This document shows positions 47,279 to 55,090 of a stretch of DNA of 64,000 nt, in pieces (positions within the stretch are counted from its first letter, which is position 1; every line of letters begins with the position of its first letter). Origin of the DNA: Gemmobacter lutimaris (GTDB taxonomy: Bacteria > Pseudomonadota > Alphaproteobacteria > Rhodobacterales > Rhodobacteraceae); contig NZ_QXXQ01000006.1 of assembly GCF_003570715.1 (NCBI RefSeq), forward strand, positions 1-64,000. Reading direction: 5' to 3'. The position numbers were made by a program, and so were the translations under genes. Below the pieces are notes generated by a model, which was given only the letters and a program-made list of their open reading frames with translations, ran no database searches and was not told where the DNA came from.

Positions 47279-47908
47279 CTATTCCTTCCGGCTGGCAAGC
47301 GCGTTGACGGCGGCGACCGCGATGGCCGAACCGCCAAGCCGCCCCTCCACCGCCATGGCCGGGCAGGGCGGGGCTGCCATCAGTGCGGCCTTCGATTCCG
47401 CCGCGCCGATGAAGCCGACCGGGCAGCCGATGATCGCGGCGGGCCGTGGTGTGGCAGGGTCCTCCAGCAGGTTCAGCAGGTGGAAAAGCGCGGTTGGCGC
47501 GTTGCCGATTGCGACGATCGCGCCTTCCAGATGCGGCCGCCACAGTTCGACCGCCGCAGCACTTCGGGTATTGCCCATGGCGCGTGCAAGCTCCGGCACC
47601 TCCGGGTCATGCAAGGTGCAGATGACCGCATTGCCCGCAGGCAGGCGCGGCCGGGTGATGCCCTCGCTGACCATGCGCGCATCGCAAAGGATGGGGGCAC
47701 CCGCCTCCAGCGCCGCCCGCGCCGCCACCGCCATGCCGGGGGTGAAACGAATGTGCTGCTCCAGCCCCACCATCCCGGCGGCATGGATCATGCGCACGGC
47801 GACGACCTCCTCCTCGGGGGTGAAGCGCGCCAGATCGGCCTCGGCCCGGATGGTGGCGAAGGAATGCAGGTAGATCGTGGCGCCATCGGTTTCATAGAGG
47901 TGTGGCAT
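47279..47908 (-). CDS. cobH: Precorrin-8X methylmutase
   Basis: A 209-residue enzyme that moves the C11 methyl group to C12, giving hydrogenobyrinic acid. The catalytic His is in RMIHAAGMVGLEQHIRF. Other family parts are GAPILCDARMVSEGI, AVELWRPHLEGAIVAIGNAP and PAAIIGCPVGFIGAAESK. Its start lies within the 3' end of cobG (17-base overlap). Confidence 0.95.
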   Translation of the reverse strand: MPHLYETDGATIYLHSFATIRAEADLARFTPEEEVVAVRMIHAAGMVGLEQHIRFTPGMAVAARAALEAGAPILCDARMVSEGITRPRLPAGNAVICTLHDPEVPELARAMGNTRSAAAVELWRPHLEGAIVAIGNAPTALFHLLNLLEDPATPRPAAIIGCPVGFIGAAESKAALMAAPPCPAMAVEGRLGGSAIAVAAVNALASRKE

Positions 47909-49151
47909 CGGGGTCGCTCAGTCGTTCGGGCCGGGCCAGAAGCGCGGCGGCGGTGGTATGGGAAAGCGCCGGCGCATCGGCGCGGCCGTTGTGGATGAGG
48001 GCAAAGCCCTCGGGCGTGGCGGTCAGGGTCAGGGGGGCGGGGCCGGGATGGGCACACCCCTTGGCGCAGCCGGAGATATGGGTCAGCCGGTCCAGATGCG
48101 GTGCAAGTTGCCGGGCCAGATCACGGACCGGCCGATGCGCCTGCCCGCAACCGGGGGCGCCGGTGCAGGCGATGACGCCCAGCAGCGGGTCGGCCGGATC
48201 GGTGATCAGGCCGGGCAGGTCTGGCGCCTGATCGGCGCCCTCCACCAGCAGCATGCGCCAGGGCGTCACCCGCAGCGCGCCGGACCGCGCCAGCGTGGCA
48301 AGCGTTCCGGCCTCCATCTGCCCGAAGGCGAAGCCTACCAGCACGCCACCCGGCACCGGGCCGGGGCCGGGCTCAAATCCCTGCGCTGTGGTTTCGATCC
48401 CGAAGCCCGGCGGCAGGGCACCGCTGCGGATCAGTGCCGCCATCCGGCCGCGCCCGCCCTGCACCCCGCCCGAGGCCAGAAACCAGCGTGCCAGCGCCAG
48501 CGCCTCGGTTGCCGCCGTGTCCGGCGGAACCGGCTTCGCCAACGCTGTGCCATCGGGGCGCAACAGCAGCGCGCCGCCATGCCGCTCAATCCGAATGTCG
48601 GCGGCGGTGGCCTCCAGCACCCGCGCCGCGCCGGTATCGACCGCGAAGCCGAACTTTCCCGGCAGGTCCGGCGCATCCGGTGCAGCCAGAGCCGCCGTCA
48701 GATCCGCCGCGATGCGCAGCGTCAGCGCGTCGTGAAACGGCTGCACCACGATGTTGCGGCGCGTTTCGGTGGCCAGATCGGTGTCGATCAGCCCCAGCCC
48801 GCGCAAACCTTCCACCAGCGTGGCATGGCCGTCCTCGCGCACCCCGCGCAGCTGCACATTGGCCCGCGCCGAAAGGTCGATCCGCCCGTTGCCATGCGCG
48901 GGGGCCAGAGCGGCAATCCCAGCCGCCTGTTCCATGCTCAGCCGCCCCAGCCGGGGCCGCACCCGCACCACCAGCCCGTCGCCCGAGACCATCGGCCGCA
49001 ACGCGCCGGGGCACCAGCCCTGAATGACCGGGTCTGGCCCCGGCGGCCTGCTTTCATCTTGGCCCAAATATCCTCGGGGGGAGGGGGCGTAGCCCCCGCG
49101 GGGGGCAGACAGCCCCCCGGCGACCGGGGCGCCTTTGCCGACGCCGCTCAT
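47892..49151 (-). CDS. cobG: Precorrin-3B synthase
   Basis: A nitrite/sulfite-reductase-like Fe-S and oxygen-dependent monooxygenase that makes precorrin-3B from precorrin-3A, so this is the aerobic route. Family sequence begins at QGWCPGALRPMVSGDGLVVR; RIDLSARANVQLRGV and the cluster cysteines in ACTGAPGCGQAHRPV and HISGCAKGCAHPG follow. From ATG 49151, which overlaps the cobN stop, the ORF is 419 residues. Residues ~14-55 are encoded by a copy of the post-stop repeat. A TTG inside the repeat is an alternative start. Confidence 0.9.
   Translation of the reverse strand: MSGVGKGAPVAGGLSAPRGGYAPSPRGYLGQDESRPPGPDPVIQGWCPGALRPMVSGDGLVVRVRPRLGRLSMEQAAGIAALAPAHGNGRIDLSARANVQLRGVREDGHATLVEGLRGLGLIDTDLATETRRNIVVQPFHDALTLRIAADLTAALAAPDAPDLPGKFGFAVDTGAARVLEATAADIRIERHGGALLLRPDGTALAKPVPPDTAATEALALARWFLASGGVQGGRGRMAALIRSGALPPGFGIETTAQGFEPGPGPVPGGVLVGFAFGQMEAGTLATLARSGALRVTPWRMLLVEGADQAPDLPGLITDPADPLLGVIACTGAPGCGQAHRPVRDLARQLAPHLDRLTHISGCAKGCAHPGPAPLTLTATPEGFALIHNGRADAPALSHTTAAALLARPERLSDPDATPL
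49051..49130 (-). repeat. Post-stop repeat, copy 3 (with stem)
   Basis: On the minus strand, GC-rich stem sequences (GGGGGGCTGTCTGCCCCCC and GGGGGCTACGCCCCC) are followed by CCCGAGGATATTTGGGCCAA and GATGAAAG. It starts 18 bases after the cobN stop. The copy lies wholly inside the 5' end of the cobG reading frame. Confidence 0.75.
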
Positions 49152-52100
49152 GCCGCACCCTCCAGCCAGGCTGCGATGGAATTGCGCCGCGTCACCCACA
49201 GCCCTGCCGCATGCAGGGCGTGAAAGCGGTCGCGCAGCGCGGCCAAAGCCTCGGGGTTCTCGCGTTCCAGAAACGCCACCACCTCGGCCCGGCCCAGGGT
49301 TGCCTCGTGGCAGAGGTCGAACAGATGGCCCGGCACGGCGCGGGTCAGATGGGCGAAGGCAGCAAGGTGATCCACCGTCGCCACGATTTCCGCCGCGCCG
49401 CGAAAACCGTGGCGCATCATCCCCTCGGCCCAGCCCGCATGGGTGGCACGGGCGCGCACCACACGGGCGATCTCCTCGCCCAGCAGGCGGGCCTGCGGCC
49501 GGTCGGGGCGGGTGGCGTCCAGATGGTAAAGCGGCACGGTCCCGGCGCCCAGCCGCGCCAGTGCGGCGGCAAAGCCGCCCTCATGCGCGGCATGGTCGGC
49601 GGCCAGCAGCAGGTCGGTTTCGGGCAGATCCTGCACATGGGCGAAGCCCTCGGCCCCGCGCAGCCGCGCCTCCAGCGCTGCCCGATCGGGGGTCACCGCG
49701 CCCTGCGCGTCGATGGCCCATTCCGAGGCATTCAGCCATGCCTCGCCTGCCGCCGCGCGGGCGGCATCGGAATAATCCTCCAGCGCGGCGCCCATGCCGG
49801 TGCCGTAAAGCCCCGGCTTCGGGCCAAAGACTCGGGGGCCGGGGGCGGCGGCATAGGGGTTCTCGCCCTCGTCCCGGTCGGCCAGCGCGCCCACCGCCTG
49901 CTGGAACAATTGCGCCAACCCCGGAAAGACATCGCGGAACAGGCCCGACACCCGTAACGTCACATCGACGCGCGGGCGGCCCAGAAGGGCGGGTGGCACG
50001 ATTTCGAACCCCGAAACGCGGGCCGAGCCTTCGTCCCAGCGCGGCGCCAGCCCGGCCAGATGCAGCGCCATGGCAAATTCCTCGCCCGCCGTGCGCATGG
50101 TGGCCGACCCCCAGAGGTCCACCACAAGCGCGCGCGGGTAATCGCCCTGATCCTGCAAATGCCGCCGGATCAGCTCTTCCGCCAGTTTCACCCCCTGCGC
50201 ATGGGCGGCGCGGCTGGGCACGGCGCGCGGATCGACGGCATAAAGGTTGCGCCCCGTGGGCAGCACATCCAGACGTCCCCGCGCCGGGGACCCCGAAGGC
50301 CCCGGCGCCACATGCCGCGCATCCAGCGCCGTTAGCAGCCCCTCGGCCTCGCCCTTTGCCGTGCCATAGACATGCAGCCCCTCGCCATACTGGCTTTCCT
50401 TCACGTCGCAGACGAAACGGTCAATGCGCACCATCGCCTCGGCAGCCGAGGCATCGGGGGCAAGCCCCAGATCGGCCTCGACGCCCGCCGCCTGCGCCTC
50501 GGCCCGTAGATCGGTCACCAGCCGGTCGCGGCGCGCGGGGTCCAGCCCATCTGCGGTGGAATATTCGTCCAGCAGCCGCTCCAGCCGCAACAGGGCCGGG
50601 GGCGTGCCCGCCTGCGTCAGCGGCGGCGGCATATGGCCCAAGGTGACCGCACCGATGCGGCGCTTGGCTTGCGCCGCCTCGCCGGGGTCGTTGACGATGA
50701 ACGGGTAGATCACTGGCAGATCACCCACCAGCGCCTCGGGCCAGCAGGCACCTGATTGCGCCACTGCCTTGCCGGGCAGCCATTCCAGCGTGCCATGCGC
50801 GCCGACATGGATCAGCGCATGAAGCCCCTGCGCCCGCAGCCACAGGTAGAAGGCCACATAACCATGGCAGGGCACGCGGCCGGTGTCGTGATATTCGCCA
50901 TCGCGCAGCGCCGCCGTGCCGCGCTCCGGTTGCAGCGCCACCAGCGCCGCGCCCCGGCGCAGGGCGCGAAAGCGGAAGGACTGGCCGTCGCAAACCGGGT
51001 CATCCTCGGGCGCGCCCCATGTGGCGTGCAGCGCCGTTTGCAGCGGCGCAGGCAGGGCAGCCAGCGCGGCGCGATAATCTGTCAGCGGCCAATCGAGCGT
51101 TTCGGCCAGAAGCGCGCGGCCCAGGTCTGCACCTTGCGTCACCGTGTAGCCCGCGCCGCGGAGCGTTTCCACAATCGCCTCTGCCGAGGCCAGCGCATCC
51201 AGACCAACGGCATGGGCAAGGTTCCAGCCCTTGCCGGGATAGGTGGACAACACCAGCGCCAGCCGCCGTTCCGCCGCAGGCGTGGCGCCCAGCCGATAGC
51301 GCGCGGCAACCTTGTCGATCACCGCCGCCACGCGGTCCGCATCGGCGCGATGCACGAAGCGCGAGAATTGCAGCTCGGGGTCGCGGGGGCTGGGGTGTTT
51401 GAAGCTGACCACCCCGGCGAAGATCCGGCCATCGACCTCGGGCAGCACGACATGCATGGCCAGATCGGCGGGCGACAGCCCGCGTTCCGCCGCCGCCCAG
51501 TCCTTGCGGCGCGCTGTCGAAAGCGCCACCTGCCAGACCGGACAGCCGGGGGCATCCAGCGGCGAGTTACCAGCCTCGCCCCTGGCCGAGAAGGCGGTCG
51601 CGTTCACCACCGCCACCGGCTGCGCGGTGTGCAGCGCCTCGGTTACCAGCGCGGCATGCGGGCCCTTCAGCGAGGGGGCGAACAGGCCGAAGGCCCGCAA
51701 ACCCCGCGCCCGTGCCGCACGGATCAGCGCGTCCACCGGGTCGGTATCAGCGGCGGTCAGGTAAGACCGATAGAAGGTGACGGCGATCAGTGGCGCTTCA
51801 CCTTCTGGCAAGGCGATGACGCCCCGGTCAGGGCAATACCAGCCGCAATCGGGCAGGGTCTTGGCCCCCGCCACCGGCGCCATGTAAAGCCCCGCCGCCA
51901 GCGCCAGTTGCGCCAGCGCTGCCTGTGCTGCCACCGCGCCGCCCGCGTCGCACAGCACTGCCAAACGCCGCAAAGTGCCGGTGGGCAGGGTAGAGAGTTC
52001 GTCCAGCCGCGCATCCGGCCGCCCGTCGGCGGGCAGCACCGCCAGCGCGATGCCCTTGCGGCGGCACAGATCCTGCACCGAGGCGAGGCCATAGGGCCAG

Positions 52101-52381
52101 TAGCTTTCACCGCCGATCAACCGGACCAGAATGCCCTTCGCCCCGGACAGCGTCGCCTCGACATAGGTATCAACCGACACCGGATGGCGCAGCGCCACCA
52201 GATTGACCAGCCGCAGCGAAGGCACATCGCCCGCCGCTTTCGCCCGCTGCCATCCTGCCGCGAAAGCGCCAAGGTCGCTGTCGGAGAACGACAGCACCAC
52301 CAGATCCGCCGGGCTTTGCCCCGGATCGAACGGCGTGTCGGTCTCCTCGAGCCCATGACTTTCGCGGAAGACGACATGCAA
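49148..52381 (-). CDS. cobN: Cobaltochelatase large subunit
   Basis: A 1077-residue CobN/BchH-family subunit that binds hydrogenobyrinic acid a,c-diamide and inserts Co2+ with the CobS/CobT AAA+ partners (not in this window). Recognisable segments are LVRLIGGESYWPYGLASVQD, LVLSTYPGKGWNLAHAVG, LIHVGAHGTLEWLPGKAVAQ, VDLWGSATMRTAGEEFA and LRVSGLFRDVFPGLAQLFQQ. It is shorter than the ~1270 residues of Pseudomonas denitrificans CobN, which I believe is normal for Rhodobacterales. Three bases separate it from cobW. Confidence 0.95.
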   Translation of the reverse strand: MHVVFRESHGLEETDTPFDPGQSPADLVVLSFSDSDLGAFAAGWQRAKAAGDVPSLRLVNLVALRHPVSVDTYVEATLSGAKGILVRLIGGESYWPYGLASVQDLCRRKGIALAVLPADGRPDARLDELSTLPTGTLRRLAVLCDAGGAVAAQAALAQLALAAGLYMAPVAGAKTLPDCGWYCPDRGVIALPEGEAPLIAVTFYRSYLTAADTDPVDALIRAARARGLRAFGLFAPSLKGPHAALVTEALHTAQPVAVVNATAFSARGEAGNSPLDAPGCPVWQVALSTARRKDWAAAERGLSPADLAMHVVLPEVDGRIFAGVVSFKHPSPRDPELQFSRFVHRADADRVAAVIDKVAARYRLGATPAAERRLALVLSTYPGKGWNLAHAVGLDALASAEAIVETLRGAGYTVTQGADLGRALLAETLDWPLTDYRAALAALPAPLQTALHATWGAPEDDPVCDGQSFRFRALRRGAALVALQPERGTAALRDGEYHDTGRVPCHGYVAFYLWLRAQGLHALIHVGAHGTLEWLPGKAVAQSGACWPEALVGDLPVIYPFIVNDPGEAAQAKRRIGAVTLGHMPPPLTQAGTPPALLRLERLLDEYSTADGLDPARRDRLVTDLRAEAQAAGVEADLGLAPDASAAEAMVRIDRFVCDVKESQYGEGLHVYGTAKGEAEGLLTALDARHVAPGPSGSPARGRLDVLPTGRNLYAVDPRAVPSRAAHAQGVKLAEELIRRHLQDQGDYPRALVVDLWGSATMRTAGEEFAMALHLAGLAPRWDEGSARVSGFEIVPPALLGRPRVDVTLRVSGLFRDVFPGLAQLFQQAVGALADRDEGENPYAAAPGPRVFGPKPGLYGTGMGAALEDYSDAARAAAGEAWLNASEWAIDAQGAVTPDRAALEARLRGAEGFAHVQDLPETDLLLAADHAAHEGGFAAALARLGAGTVPLYHLDATRPDRPQARLLGEEIARVVRARATHAGWAEGMMRHGFRGAAEIVATVDHLAAFAHLTRAVPGHLFDLCHEATLGRAEVVAFLERENPEALAALRDRFHALHAAGLWVTRRNSIAAWLEGAA

Positions 52382-52384
52382 GGC

Positions 52385-53419
52385 TCAGCCCTCCAGCACG
52401 GCGCGGATGGCGGCTTCGTTCATCTTGTCATGCTCGGCGATGACCACCAGACGGGTCGCGCGCGGCGTGTCGCCCCATGGCCGGTCATATTGCGCCCGCA
52501 CCCGCGCGCCCACGGCCTGCACCAGCATCCGCATCGGCTTGCCCGCCACGGCGACATAGCCCTTCACGCGCAGGATGTCCTGTTCGCGGGCCAGCCGGAT
52601 GATCGCGGCTTGCAGCGCCTCAGGGTCCGCCACTTCACCCAGTTCGATCACCACCGTGTCGAAATCATCATGTTCATGGTCGTCATGGCCATCGTGATGG
52701 CTGGGCCGGGCGGCAAGGTCGTCTTCGGCCGCCGCATTCAGACCCAGCACGACACGCGGGTCCACCACACCTTCCGAAACAGGCAGGATCGGCAGCCTGC
52801 GCGGCGCCTCGGCCTCGATCACACCGCGCGCAGCGGCAAGCCCGGCCTCGCCCGCGAGGTCGGCCTTGGTCAGCAGCACCAGATCGGCGCAGGCGATCTG
52901 ATCCTCGAACACCTCGGACAGCGGGGTTTCGTGGTCCAGACTGTCATCGGCGGCGCGCTGCGCCTCCACCGCCGAGACATCGGGGGCGAAACGCCCCGCC
53001 GCCACCGCCTCGGCATCGGCCAGCGCCACCACGCCATCCACCGTGATACGCGAGCGGATCGCGGGCCAGTCGAAGGCTTTCAGCAGCGGTTTCGGCAGCG
53101 CGAGGCCCGAGGTTTCGATCAGGATATGATCAGGGCGCTGCGGCATCGCCATCAGCGCCTCGATCGTCGGAATGAAATCCTCGGCCACGGTGCAGCAGAT
53201 GCAACCATTCGCCAGTTCCACGATATTCTCGGCCGGGCAATTCGCATCGGCGCAGGATTTCAGGATCTCGCCATCCACGCCCACGGTGCCGAATTCATTG
53301 ACCAGAACGGCCAGCCGCTTGCCCTGAGGGTTCTGCATAAGATGCCGGATCAGCGTGGTTTTGCCCGAACCCAGAAAGCCGGTGATCACGGTAACGGGGA
53401 TTTTGGTCAGATCGGTCAT
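52385..53419 (-). CDS. cobW: CobW GTPase, cobalamin metallochaperone
   Basis: A 344-residue G3E GTPase. The P-loop is GFLGSGKT (14-21), followed by the metal-binding CICC motif (73-76) and a His/Asp-rich loop (SHHDGHDDHEHDD). The C-terminal CobW domain is present. CobW is thought to deliver cobalt to the CobNST chelatase; its place directly before cobN and behind the riboswitch fits. It overlaps the DUF1636 gene by four bases. Confidence 0.93.
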   Translation of the reverse strand: MTDLTKIPVTVITGFLGSGKTTLIRHLMQNPQGKRLAVLVNEFGTVGVDGEILKSCADANCPAENIVELANGCICCTVAEDFIPTIEALMAMPQRPDHILIETSGLALPKPLLKAFDWPAIRSRITVDGVVALADAEAVAAGRFAPDVSAVEAQRAADDSLDHETPLSEVFEDQIACADLVLLTKADLAGEAGLAAARGVIEAEAPRRLPILPVSEGVVDPRVVLGLNAAAEDDLAARPSHHDGHDDHEHDDFDTVVIELGEVADPEALQAAIIRLAREQDILRVKGYVAVAGKPMRMLVQAVGARVRAQYDRPWGDTPRATRLVVIAEHDKMNEAAIRAVLEG

Positions 53420-53799
53420 TCGGCGGCTTCCTGTGTTGCGTCAGAAGGGAATGGGGGGATGCGGGCAAGGCATTGCTTGCGGAACACCTCGGGTCGCTCG
53501 CGCCAGGGCACAACGCCGTCAGCGGTCCTGGCATAGCGCGCGGCGCCGTCCAGAATGGCCGCGACATGGGTTTCGGGGTCCAGCCGGCCATAGACATAGG
53601 TCCATTTGCCGGGGGCAGAGAGTGCGACGGCACAGCCGTTGGAACAGGCTGACAGGCACTCGACCCCGACGATGCGCACGCCTTCCGGCACACCGGCCTG
53701 CGCCAGCGCCTCTTGCAGCATGGCACCGGGGCGCGGCGCGGCAGGGTCCACGCCCTCGCGCCGACAGGTCAGACAGACATGGAGCGTGGTCTGCGCCAT
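53416..53799 (-). CDS. DUF1636 cysteine-rich protein
   Basis: A 127-residue DUF1636 protein. Cysteines at 9, 12, 48, 52 and 56 (VCLTCRREG and ECLSACSNGCAVAL) are placed as in thioredoxin-fold [2Fe-2S] ferredoxin-like proteins. It is the first gene after the cobalamin riboswitch and is translationally coupled to cobW. A role in cobalt handling or electron supply to the corrin pathway is inference. Start ATG 53799 is the first in-frame codon after the aptamer. Confidence 0.85.
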   Translation of the reverse strand: MAQTTLHVCLTCRREGVDPAAPRPGAMLQEALAQAGVPEGVRIVGVECLSACSNGCAVALSAPGKWTYVYGRLDPETHVAAILDGAARYARTADGVVPWRERPEVFRKQCLARIPPFPSDATQEAAE

Positions 53800-53899
53800 T
53801 GGATCATCCCTTCCTTGGCAAAAGGGATGCAGGCGCGGAAGGGGTGACCGGCAGTCACCTCTGCCGGTCGCGGAACACCCCGTCCGCCCGTCAAACAAA

Positions 53900-54070
53900 T
53901 CGCTGGCAGGTCTCCCGGCTTGCGGAGTGGATTTCTCCCCGACCCCGACCTTCCCGGCATCTTGCCAGTGGTATGGGGTCTCTCCGGTCACGGTCGCGGG
54001 GGCGGCTGCGCTTGGCCCTTGAGCCTGTCGCATTCCCTTTTCACCTGCCTCGCGGCAGGAACCAGCATGT
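53900..54070 (-). ncRNA. Cobalamin riboswitch
   Basis: On the minus strand the B12 box reads AGCCGGGAGACCTGCC (53905-53920). Upstream lie the conserved GGTGAAAAGGGAAT (around 54033-54046) and GCAGCCGCCCCCGCGACCGTGA-type core (around 53988-54010). The closing helix P1 can form between GCTGG near 54062-54066 and CCAGC near 53902-53906. It controls the DUF1636-cobW-cobN-G-H-I-J operon, whose first ATG is about 100 bases downstream. Adenosylcobalamin should switch the operon off. Confidence 0.93.
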
Positions 54071-54105
54071 CCCCGCTTGTGCCACATCCCCCGGCGAAGT
54101 CAAGC

Positions 54106-54154
54106 GTGTGCCGCGCCACTTTGGCGGGCAGGCGCGACATGGCGCGCGGCACAC
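54106..54154 (+). other. Long GC-rich inverted repeat upstream of cobO
   Basis: GTGTGCCGCG (54106-54115) is perfectly repeated in inverse as CGCGGCACAC (54145-54154), extended by CCA/TGG with a two-base bulge. It lies between the divergent riboswitch and cobO, 72 bases before the cobO start. It may be a terminator, attenuator or operator. Confidence 0.45.
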
Positions 54155-54225
54155 CCCGCCCGTCGCTTCGCGGCTTCCGGCGGGCGGAGGGCACGGTTAT
54201 GGTGCCCCGCGAACAGGAGGATACG

Positions 54226-54864
54226 ATGCAAGACACCGCCCCGCAGACCGAAGTTCTGGCCGAGAATCTGGCCCGCCACGCCGCCAAGATGGCGAAGAAG
54301 AAAGCCGCCCGTGACAAGATCATGGCGACGAAAGAGGGCGAAAAGGGGCTGGTCATCGTCCATACCGGCGCGGGCAAGGGCAAAAGCTCCAGCGGGTTCG
54401 GCATGATCCTGCGCTGTATCGCCCATGGGATGCCCTGTGCGGTGGTGCAGTTCATCAAGGGCGCCTGGGACACCGGCGAGCGGCGGCTGATCGAAGAGAA
54501 TTTCGCCGGGCTCTGCCAGTTTCACGCCATGGGCGAGGGGTTCACCTGGGAAACCCAGGACCGCGCCCGCGACATCGCCATGGCGCGCAAGGGCTGGGAA
54601 AAGGCGAAAGAGCTGATCCGCGACCCGGAGATCCGCTTTGTGCTGCTGGACGAAATCAACATCGCGCTGCGCTACGATTATCTGCCGCTGGACGAGGTTC
54701 TGGCCTTCCTGCGCGACGAGAAACCGCCGATGACCCATGTCTGCCTCACGGGCCGCAATGCCAAGGAAGATCTGATCGAACTGGCCGATCTGGTGACCGA
54801 GATGACTCTGGTGAAGCATCCGTTCCGCTCGGGGATCAAGGGTCAGAAGGGCGTCGAGTTCTGA
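54226..54864 (+). CDS. cobO: Cob(I)yrinic acid a,c-diamide adenosyltransferase
   Basis: A 212-residue CobO/CobA(Salmonella)-type ATP:corrinoid adenosyltransferase that attaches the upper adenosyl ligand. The P-loop is HTGAGKGKSSSGFG (residues 46-59). VVQFIKGAWDTGERRLIEE, VLLDEINIALRYDYL and HVCLTGRNAKEDLIELADLV are family motifs. AGGAGG precedes ATG 54226. Divergent from the riboswitch operon and followed by a post-stop repeat. Confidence 0.96.
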   Translation: MQDTAPQTEVLAENLARHAAKMAKKKAARDKIMATKEGEKGLVIVHTGAGKGKSSSGFGMILRCIAHGMPCAVVQFIKGAWDTGERRLIEENFAGLCQFHAMGEGFTWETQDRARDIAMARKGWEKAKELIRDPEIRFVLLDEINIALRYDYLPLDEVLAFLRDEKPPMTHVCLTGRNAKEDLIELADLVTEMTLVKHPFRSGIKGQKGVEF

Positions 54865-54870
54865 CCGGCC

Positions 54871-54934
54871 GGGGAGGGGGCTCTGCCCCCGTCGCTGCGC
54901 GACTCCCCCGGGATATTTAAGGCCAAGATGAAAG
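54871..54934 (+). repeat. Post-stop repeat, copy 4 (with stem)
   Basis: It starts 7 bases after the cobO stop. GGGGAGGGGGCTCTGCCCCC and the later GACTCCCCC form nested stems, followed by GGGATATTTAAGGCCAAGAT and GAAAG. Same layout as copy 3 on the other strand. Confidence 0.75.
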
Positions 54935-55090
54935 CAACGAGATGTTAACCGAATCGCGGCAGGTTGAAGGGGCGGAACAGGGAGGGATCCCGATGGCCGT
55001 CCAAGGTGAAAGCGCCGCGTCTCTGCCGTGGAAACGGCCCGGGATGCGGCGCCCCCTTTCTGGTTCGCTTCCTGTCCACGGAGAGGCGCG
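54935..55090 (+). promoter_or_regulatory. cobQ upstream region
   Basis: 156 bases between the repeat and cobQ. I looked for a second cobalamin aptamer here; no B12 box is present. CGGAGAGG lies just before the cobQ ATG as a ribosome binding site. Nothing else is recognisable. Confidence 0.4.

Noticed and set aside
54935-55090. A second cobalamin aptamer before cobQ
   Set aside because: Some GC-rich stems occur, but the B12 box is absent.
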